Origin: HGM12587 sp964602445
GTDB lineage: Bacteria > Bacillota > Clostridia > Lachnospirales > Lachnospiraceae
NCBI GenBank assembly: GCA_964602445.1
Contig: CAZRQV010000039.1
Coordinates: 1 to 16,868, forward strand
Length of the DNA: 16,868 nucleotides
Direction of reading: 5' to 3'
This document shows, in pieces, positions 8,901-14,900 of this stretch. The notes under the pieces are model-generated. The model was not told the DNA's origin. It worked only from the letters and a program-made list of their open reading frames with translations, and did no database searches. How positions within the stretch are numbered: position 1 is the first letter of the stretch; every line of letters begins with the position of its first letter. Position numbers and translations under genes: made by a program.

Positions 8901-11500
8901 CCATGACATGGGCAGAAGAAAATCATGAAGTATTAAAGAATGCAAAAATGTTCGGAAATCAGCCGAAAAATGGTGTTTATGGCTATTCCAGCTGGAAAGG
9001 AAATGAAGGAATCGTTTCCTTTACGAACCCACTGGATATTGAACAGGTATATGAACTGAAGATGGATGCAGACGCAGGTGTATCAAAGACTGCGAAAGAT
9101 CTGACCGGTGTTCAGGTAGAACCATATGCAGAAGGTATTCTGGAAGAAACGTTATCTTATGGAGAAACTTTAACAGTTACATTACAGCCTCATGAAACAT
9201 TGATCTATCAGTTTGGTCATGAAGACAACGAAGCACCGGAACTTGTATCCGTAAAAACATCCGGTAAAAATGAAATTACGTTAAAATTCAGTGAACGTAT
9301 TCAGAATGGTGCGTTTACTGTAAATGGAAACGAAGTTAGTGCAGAACTGAAAGACGATTACAGAACTGTTGTTTTAACTTCACAGAATGCTCTGAAAGAA
9401 GTAAACAGTGTTACAGCAGCAGTATCTGATTTCTATGGAAATGATCTTCAGAAAGAAACTGATGTGGTATATTACGAAAACTATGTAATTGCAGAAGCAG
9501 TAAAAGCAGAGGATCTGAAAAATGCAGCAGATGTTGCAGTTATCGTAGACAAAGAAACAGAAACTACATGGTTAAACCTTGAAAAAGAATACGCAATCAA
9601 TACAAAGAAGGAATTAAGCGGAACAGAAGACTTTACACTTTCCGTTGATGTGAAGACAGAAAGTACTGATGCAGAGCTGTTGAATGCAGGAGAAAATGTA
9701 TCTCTTTCTATTGATAAAGACGGTTTTGCAGTATTAAAAGTAAACGGACTGACACTTTCTTCAAAAGAAGAAGTAACAACTGTAGTAGAAAAAGCACACG
9801 GAACCTTTGGAACAGATGCTTATGTTCCTACAACAACAAAAACAGAAATTGTTGGTCAGATCAATGATGGCGAAAAACATTCTGTTACAGCAGTGCGTGA
9901 TGCAAACGGAATGCTGAAACTGTATGTTGACGGTGGATTAAAATCTTCTTTTTACGATGAAGCTCATCTGAATGAACAGGTGAAAGGCGGAGAAATCACT
10001 GTCGGAAGTGAAAACTTCAGCGGAGCTGTTGCAAAAGTTCAGATTCTGAACAGAGCAAAAGCTTATGATGAATTGATTGAAAAATCAAAAGAAGAATCTG
10101 ACAGCAGAGATATTCCGGTGGAAGTGATCACTGCAACCGCAGCCAGCGAAGATAAAGGAACGGTTGGAAGTCAGTATGGTCCTGCAGAATATGTACTGGA
10201 CGGAAAAGAAAATACTGCTTGGATGACTGACTGGAACGGATATGCAACAACGATCGCAGCAGGAGAAGGATGGATCGATCTTGCATTCTCAGAACCATAT
10301 ACGGTAGACGGACTTCGTTATCTTCCATGTGCAGATGCAGTGGGCGGAAGCTTTACTTCCATCACAGGATATGAAATTTATGTAAAAACAGCAGACTCTG
10401 ATCAGTATGAGTTAGCAGCAACAGGTAACTGGGACAATACAACAGGATGGAAGATGGCAAGCTTTGATGCTGTTGAAAATGTAACAAACGTAAAATTACT
10501 TGCAACAGAAGCAAACCCAACACAGTGGTGGGCAATCGCATCAGAACTTCGTGTCACAGGTATGAAATATGAAGTACCGACAGAAGAAGATGAAGTAGCT
10601 AGACTTTCCGGTACAGACAGATATCAGACAGGAATCGCAGTTGCAGAAGAATTAAAAGCAGTGCTCGGAGTAGAAAAATTCGAAACAGCCATCATCGCAA
10701 CAGGAAGCAACTTTGCAGATGCTCTTTCCGGAAGCTATCTTGCAGCAGTGAAAGATGCACCGATCCTTCTGACTAACGGCAAAGCAGCAAACGTAGCAGC
10801 ATTACATGAATACATCAAAGCAAATGTAACTGCTGGCGGAACCATCTATGTACTGGGTGGTGAAGGTGCAGTTTCTAACGCAGCAGCAGACATCGACGGA
10901 TACAACGTAGAAAGACTTTCCGGTGTAGACAGATATGAAACCAACCTTGCAATCCTTGCGGAAGCAGGACTGGAAGGAGACGATCTGATCGTAGCAACAG
11001 GAAAAACCTTTGCAGACAGCTTATCCGCATCTGCAGCAGGAAAACCAATCCTTCTTGCTAAAAAGAACGCAGCTCTGAACGATGCACAGAAAGCAGTTGC
11101 AGCAAACTTCAAGAACATTTATGTGGTTGGAGGAGAAGGAGCAGTTGCAGAATCTACAGTAGCAGAACTGGCAGTATACGGTAAAGTAACCAGATTATCA
11201 GGCGCAAGCAGATATGAAACATCCGTAGCAATCGCAAATGCATTCTTCACAGACGCTGATCAGGTTGTACTTGCCAGCGGCAAGAACTTCCCGGACGGAT
11301 TATGCGGCGGCGCATTGGCAGCAGCGTTAAACGCACCACTGGTATTAACAAAAGACGGCAGTGAAGCAGCTGCAGCAGATTATGTGGCAGCAAATGAAAT
11401 CGCATCCGGTTATGTCCTTGGCGGCGAAGGAGCTCTTTCTAATGAAACAGTAGTAACTGTATTCGGACTGGAAAGCGCAGATGAGATCATTGCAAGATAA
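5924..11500 (+). CDS. Secreted wall-bound GH36-like alpha-galactosidase / alpha-N-acetylgalactosaminidase, multidomain
   Basis: A 1858-residue exported enzyme. Residues 1-28 are a signal peptide (basic start, hydrophobic core, VQA before the cut). A GH36-type N-terminal beta-sandwich (about 35-110, with NDYIAREFAIENG) is interrupted by two CBM32-like domains (about 118-272 and 290-446) and resumes at about 447-640. The catalytic barrel (about 650-1010) has VVDDGW (700-703 region), FGLWVGPQGGY and YWKWDGF; Asp823 fits the clan GH-D nucleophile. VQDSGD aligns with the GH27/36 acid/base region, so Asp901 is the candidate acid/base. Then come a beta-domain (to about 1098), an Ig-like domain (about 1101-1190), a LamG-like domain (about 1194-1390), an F5/8C domain (about 1396-1548) and three CWB2 repeats (from Arg1560, Arg1664 and Arg1757). 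CWB2 modules bind secondary wall polymers, so surface anchoring is likely. Substrate could be alpha-Gal, alpha-GalNAc or alpha-GalN; the GH110 neighbour suggests blood-group A or other mucin caps (inference). Confidence 0.72.
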   Translation: MKKAFKSALAFTLAFSMMAGTAGSYVQAEESTAAKVSIGTDKVSIGNDYIAREFAIENGKIKTSAVLNKRINTELVPQEGSQDFLISTISSGSGAGTEEDVIKNDPQWIYPSYAPLTTEGWTATLTNGAGAQFSQDSVNSLFDGNKNTYIDEYQNSGLPFTLDIDFGSEQTISSMSVDKRPGYTVQAYGINGTMGDYEIWTSADGETYTKIKEGAFTEEDYNLHEEGSLYNVGDTVYTTFDKVTTRYVRVVQKGVALGSAEEFSSAEIDFYAEAMEKNQKVVEPSAVLDRSNWNVTIKNSAGTAFDEKNTAYLTDGDLSTYPDTYTITGMPFTVEINLGEEKTVRSFSIDKRPGYQDPAYGINGTMGSFQLYVSKDGKEYTLAGAGEFTEEAYNLHEDGGLYNVGDRVYANFHKPYTAQYIRLVQTGVALGTAQEFSSAELNLYEDQYVGPNWNKELVLTKQNEIASSVLTYEGAAEEDVEGGKKLTINYAPYQVDGVTYDIAQVLVLKDNDPYMRSFLEISVSDMDKAQIDYIDTDRFVLPEDVEGLWSHPEESKISSMWIGRHELMLGQPIYANGFFMGSEFPAADTVVEDQTTQIRYYSGKTFTKLKEDKQLTTDDKFVSWQNVIGAAQGTETAVVRTALFAYIEEIATPTEFRKQYNSWYDNMMNITDESIAASFSGAEAGLAQRGIEPLDAYVVDDGWNNYYSVIGDQTYVAAGSSAGTETPNQTGFWEFNNKFPNELYTSSALSEKFQSAFGLWVGPQGGYNYFSGFAQYLEAMGTGYAQNDYWTNVCVGSDRYVKNLTNLFVDYETRFNIDYWKWDGFALRPCTNANHDHMTGGEDNMYFTTDLWEKWTDLFEAARAARAAEGKGLFINATCYVNLSPWLLQWVNTIWVQDSGDTGQLGTGERHEQKIYYRDQVYYQLFQQNQIQFPLKNIYNHDPIYGVSDGSNATTEVFREFLFANAVRGTAFWELYFSPSIMDDAKWDAVVDAMTWAEENHEVLKNAKMFGNQPKNGVYGYSSWKGNEGIVSFTNPLDIEQVYELKMDADAGVSKTAKDLTGVQVEPYAEGILEETLSYGETLTVTLQPHETLIYQFGHEDNEAPELVSVKTSGKNEITLKFSERIQNGAFTVNGNEVSAELKDDYRTVVLTSQNALKEVNSVTAAVSDFYGNDLQKETDVVYYENYVIAEAVKAEDLKNAADVAVIVDKETETTWLNLEKEYAINTKKELSGTEDFTLSVDVKTESTDAELLNAGENVSLSIDKDGFAVLKVNGLTLSSKEEVTTVVEKAHGTFGTDAYVPTTTKTEIVGQINDGEKHSVTAVRDANGMLKLYVDGGLKSSFYDEAHLNEQVKGGEITVGSENFSGAVAKVQILNRAKAYDELIEKSKEESDSRDIPVEVITATAASEDKGTVGSQYGPAEYVLDGKENTAWMTDWNGYATTIAAGEGWIDLAFSEPYTVDGLRYLPCADAVGGSFTSITGYEIYVKTADSDQYELAATGNWDNTTGWKMASFDAVENVTNVKLLATEANPTQWWAIASELRVTGMKYEVPTEEDEVARLSGTDRYQTGIAVAEELKAVLGVEKFETAIIATGSNFADALSGSYLAAVKDAPILLTNGKAANVAALHEYIKANVTAGGTIYVLGGEGAVSNAAADIDGYNVERLSGVDRYETNLAILAEAGLEGDDLIVATGKTFADSLSASAAGKPILLAKKNAALNDAQKAVAANFKNIYVVGGEGAVAESTVAELAVYGKVTRLSGASRYETSVAIANAFFTDADQVVLASGKNFPDGLCGGALAAALNAPLVLTKDGSEAAAADYVAANEIASGYVLGGEGALSNETVVTVFGLESADEIIAR
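6284..7255 (+). repeat. Tandem duplication encoding two CBM32-like domains
   Basis: Two homologous units, residues 121-271 (6284-6736) and 293-444 (6800-7255). Shared landmarks are DKRPGY, AYGINGTMG, TEE-YNLHE-G, LYNVGD, GVALG and EFSSAE. The offset is exactly 516 bases from the first Trp through NVGD, then 519 after a one-residue insertion in copy 2. The F5/8-type fold is suggested by the closing pattern Y-(V/I)-R-(V/L)-V-Q. Confidence 0.85.
10601..10685 (+). repeat. Direct repeat, copy A (CWB2 coding block)
   Basis: 85 bases in the GH36-like gene match 16784-16868 in the GH110 gene at 82 of 85 positions; the three differences fall in codons for T-G-(I/M). The match continues to the end of the window, so the true repeat is probably longer. 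Confidence 0.95.
10601..11500 (+). repeat. Three cell-wall-binding repeat 2 (CWB2) units
   Basis: The repeats begin RLSGTDRYQTG, RLSGVDRYETN and RLSGASRYETS (at 10601, 10913 and 11192). Each contains an FADAL/FADSL/FPDGL-type segment and ends in a YVLGGEGA / YVVGGEGA / YVLGGEGA motif. Three tandem CWB2 units are the standard wall-anchoring arrangement known from clostridial S-layer proteins. Confidence 0.93.
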
Positions 11501-11577
11501 TCGAAACAAACATAAAAAATGAGAATTTCTCATCATAATTAAGTAAGAATAGAAATTATTCCATCTTATGAAGAAAG

Positions 11578-11675
11578 AAAATCCCGTAGGGATCAGATCA
11601 TGAAGATTCGTTCTCCAAGTCAGAGAAAAATCGAACTTGGAGAACGGCATCATGAAAGATCCGGCGGGATTTTTT
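11578..11675 (+). terminator. Long composite hairpin terminator after the GH36-like gene
   Basis: The outer stem AAAATCCCG/CGGGATTTT (11578-11586 with 11665-11673) is followed by a T-run to 11675. Nested inside are GGATC/GATCC (11590-11594 with 11658-11662), the self-complementary TCATGA at 11598-11603 pairing with TCATGA at 11650-11655, and a perfect 12-bp inner stem CGTTCTCCAAGT/ACTTGGAGAACG (11609-11620 with 11635-11646) with a 14-base loop. About 98 bases in total, much longer than the other terminators here. It lies 77 bases beyond the stop; a small 6-bp hairpin at 11519-11533 precedes it without a T-run. Confidence 0.85.
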
Positions 11676-11846
11676 GTTAGGGATATAAGGAAAATACAGG
11701 ATGTTTCAGGAAAAGAATATCAGTGACAAACTTACAGAGTGCGTTTGGAAGGGGAATAACAATAGAAAGAAAAACGGATGTTTATCAAGGAATGCCAGCA
11801 AAATGACAAAAAACATTGTGCATAGTGCATAAAAATCGGGGGGTAG
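11676..11846. other. Intergenic stretch with no gene seen
   Basis: No convincing coding frame or RNA gene. The only notable element is a tandem 7-mer GTGCATA-GTGCATA at 11818-11831, ending 15 bases before the -35 box of the next promoter, which might be an activator or repressor site (speculative). The stretch is part of a 438-base gap between the two glycosidase genes. Confidence 0.5.
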
Positions 11847-11875
11847 TTGACACTAAAATCTACAAAAAGTACAAT
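11847..11875 (+). promoter_or_regulatory. Near-consensus promoter of the GH110 gene
   Basis: Perfect -35 TTGACA (11847-11852), a 17-base spacer and TACAAT (11870-11875, five of six). Transcription should begin near 11882, giving a leader of about 57 bases that contains a small hairpin TGTCT-GAAAA-AGACA (11890-11904), possibly extended by GTTGT/ACAAC (11880-11884 with 11913-11917). The ribosome binding site AAGGAG (11925-11930) is 8 bases before the ATG. Confidence 0.85.
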
Positions 11876-11938
11876 AGATGTTGTTGGAGTGTCTGAAAAA
11901 GACAGAAATGGTACAACGACAGAAAAGGAGAAAGGTAT

Positions 11939-14900
11939 ATGAAAAAGAGAAAGCGAATCTTATCGCTGGTTCTTGCAGCGTGTCTTGCATTTTCCGGAAT
12001 CGTTCCTGGAATAGGGGGACAGGAAGCTGCAGCAGCGGAAGAAAAAACGACTGTAATCGATGTGACAGATTACGGCGTATATCCTGACAGCGGACAGGAT
12101 TGTGCGGAAGGAATTCAGGAGGCAGTGCAGGCTGCAAAAGAAGCATCTGAAACGGGAGCTGATGTTACGATCAGTTTTCCGGAAGGACGATATGATATTT
12201 ATCCGGATAAAGCAGTAGAACGGGAATTATACATATCAAACACAGTAGGAGCGGATCAAGGGTATAAAAACAAAAAGATCGGTATCTTTTTAGAAGATAT
12301 GGATCATGTGACAGTAGACGGAAATGATTCTTTATTCATGTTCCATGGAAAAATGATGACATTTGCAGCCATTGATTGTGAAGATGTGGAATTTAAAAAT
12401 TTCAAAGTAGATTTTCAGGTTCCGACAGTCATTGATGTGACAGTAGAACGTACGGAAGGCAATACAGCAGTGCTGTATATTCCGGAATGTTATCAGTATC
12501 AGATTACAGGAAATAATGTGACCTGGTTAAGTGATGTAAGTCCATATACAGGAGAATACTATTGGACAGCATCTAACCTCAGCCACGTGCAGAGATTCGA
12601 TACAGTGACAGGGTTAAAACCAAGTATTGTCACAGGAATTCCGGCACTTCAGAATGTGGCATCTATTGAAGATTTAGGAAATCACCGTTTAAAGATTACT
12701 TATACAAGCAAACCGAATACAGTAACCACCGGTATGTGCTTTGAAGCAAGACCGACAGTCAGAGATCATGCAGGAACTTTTTTCTGGAAATGTAAAGATC
12801 TCAAACTGACTTCGTTGGATATTCAGTTCCTTCATGGTTTCGGTATGGTAGGACAGCATTCGGAAAATATTACACTGGATGATGTAGATTTCCAGACACC
12901 GGCAGAAACAGGACGTGCAAGTGCAAGTTATGCGGATTTTGTGCAGATGTCAGGATGCAAAGGGGAAATCAATATTACCAACTGTACATTTGTCAACCCA
13001 CATGATGACCCGATTAATATTCACGGTACATTTAATAAAATCGTCGAGATCAGTTCGGACAGAAAAACAATTACTGTACAGTATATGCATAACGAAACAG
13101 CAGGATTTCCAAACTTCTTTGAAGGGGATGAAATCGAGATCATGACTGCAGGAAATATGATCACCGTAGAAGATTCTGTACGTAAAGTAGTTAAAGTAGA
13201 CGGCCCGGACGGAATGGGCGGCAGCATGGGCGATGGAACCGGAAGTCTGACAAGAATCCGCTTAACATTGAATGAAGCTGTTCCGGCAGGCGTTGCAGTA
13301 AACAGCCATGTGGTTGAAAATATTACTTACACACCAACCGTAAACATTACCAATTGTGTATTTAAAGAAATAACGACCCGAGGAATTCTGGTAACAACAA
13401 GACAGCCAATTCTGATCGAAAATAATATTTTTGACGGAACAAGAATGGCATCTATCTATATTTCGAATGATGCGCAGGGCTGGTATGAATCCGGTCCGGT
13501 CAGAGATGTTACAATTCGTGGAAATGTGTTCATGAGAGGAAAAGCACAGGCAATCTGGATTGAACCGACAAATCCAACGGTATCAACAGAAAAAACAGTG
13601 CATTCCAATATTACGATCGAAGACAACCTCTTCTTTATGGAAAACCAGAAAGTTTTGGATGCGAAGAGTGTAAAGGATCTGACATTTAAAAACAATACCA
13701 TCTACAGACAGGATCCGATCAATGGAAATGGTTCTCTGAGTCTTTCTGTAAAAAATGGAACTTCTGCAAATCTGAAAATTTCTGAAACAGCAGAATTAAA
13801 GGTAAGCGGAAGCGGCAACACATTATCAAACAGATTGTACAATTTTAACGGCTGTAAAAATGTAGTCATTGAAAATAATACATATGACGGCGGTCTGAAC
13901 GTAGGAAGCAGTCTCAGCAATATGTCTGCTTCAGATGTGACAGTGAAAGAAGATCTGATGAAAGTCAGTGCTGATAATATGACTGCTGCCAACGGAACCG
14001 TTTCTTATGAATCCAGCAATGAAAAGGTTGTGAAGGTTTCAGCATCCGGTGTAGTAACAGCGGTAGGTGCAGGAAGTGCAGAAGTAACTGCATTTATGAC
14101 GGTTGGCGGAAGAAAATTCCCTACCAATGCAGTGGCATTTACTGTAGAAGGAAAAACAGAGGGAAATCTTCCGACAGGAATTGAGATTACAGCAAAAGGA
14201 AATGCAGAAAATCTTTCCGTTGGAGATACGCTTGAATTTGCAGCAGAACAAACATGGTCCGAAGAAGCCGGAGATGCAGAAGTAACTTGGAAAGTAACCG
14301 ATGCACAGACGGGTGCAGAGACAGAAAAAGCAGAAATTTCAGACAATGGAACATTGACTGCTGTAAAAACAGGTGCAGTTGTCGTAACAGCGACAACGGT
14401 CAATGGACTTGAAGCATCAAAACTTGTTTCTATCTGGCAGGGCGGAAAAACAATCGCATCAGATATTACAGTAGAATATCCGTCCGGTTCTGATAAATAT
14501 CGTGCAAGCAGTACGGTGGAAGGCGGACTGGAGCTTGATTTTACGAATCAGGGACTCTTTAACAGTCAGTCTCCAAGCAATGTTTTAGTAAAACCACTTC
14601 CGGCAGAAACAGACAGAGAAAATCTGACGGTAATCTTTTTACTGACCGGAGCAACACCGAATCGTACCTGGGCAGATGCAGGAATTTATCTGTATGATGA
14701 TGCAGATAATTATGTAGCATTGCAGAAAAAACATCGTGACGGCACAACCAGTGCAGTTGCACTCGTAAGAGAACAGAACGCAAGCGGTTCAGAAGCAGAA
14801 TACAATAGCTGGGCAAATGTAGCCATCAATCCAATCTGGTTAAAGCTGGAAAAGACAGGTGCAAAAGTAACAGCATACTTTAGTGAAGATAAAACAACAT

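Noticed and set aside
10846..11118. Minus-strand open frame opposite the CWB2 repeats
   Set aside because: It mirrors the GCA-rich codons of the real gene; its Ala/Ser-rich product has no recognisable features.
11878..12087. Small plus-strand open frame across the GH110 start
   Set aside because: It begins at a TTG-like start within the leader, has no suitable ribosome binding site and overlaps the signal peptide coding region in another frame.
14005..14403. Minus-strand open frame of 132 codons within the GH110 gene
   Set aside because: It lies opposite a repetitive Ala/Glu/Thr-rich coding sequence, has no recognisable protein family or ribosome binding site, and is explained as a shadow of the codon bias.
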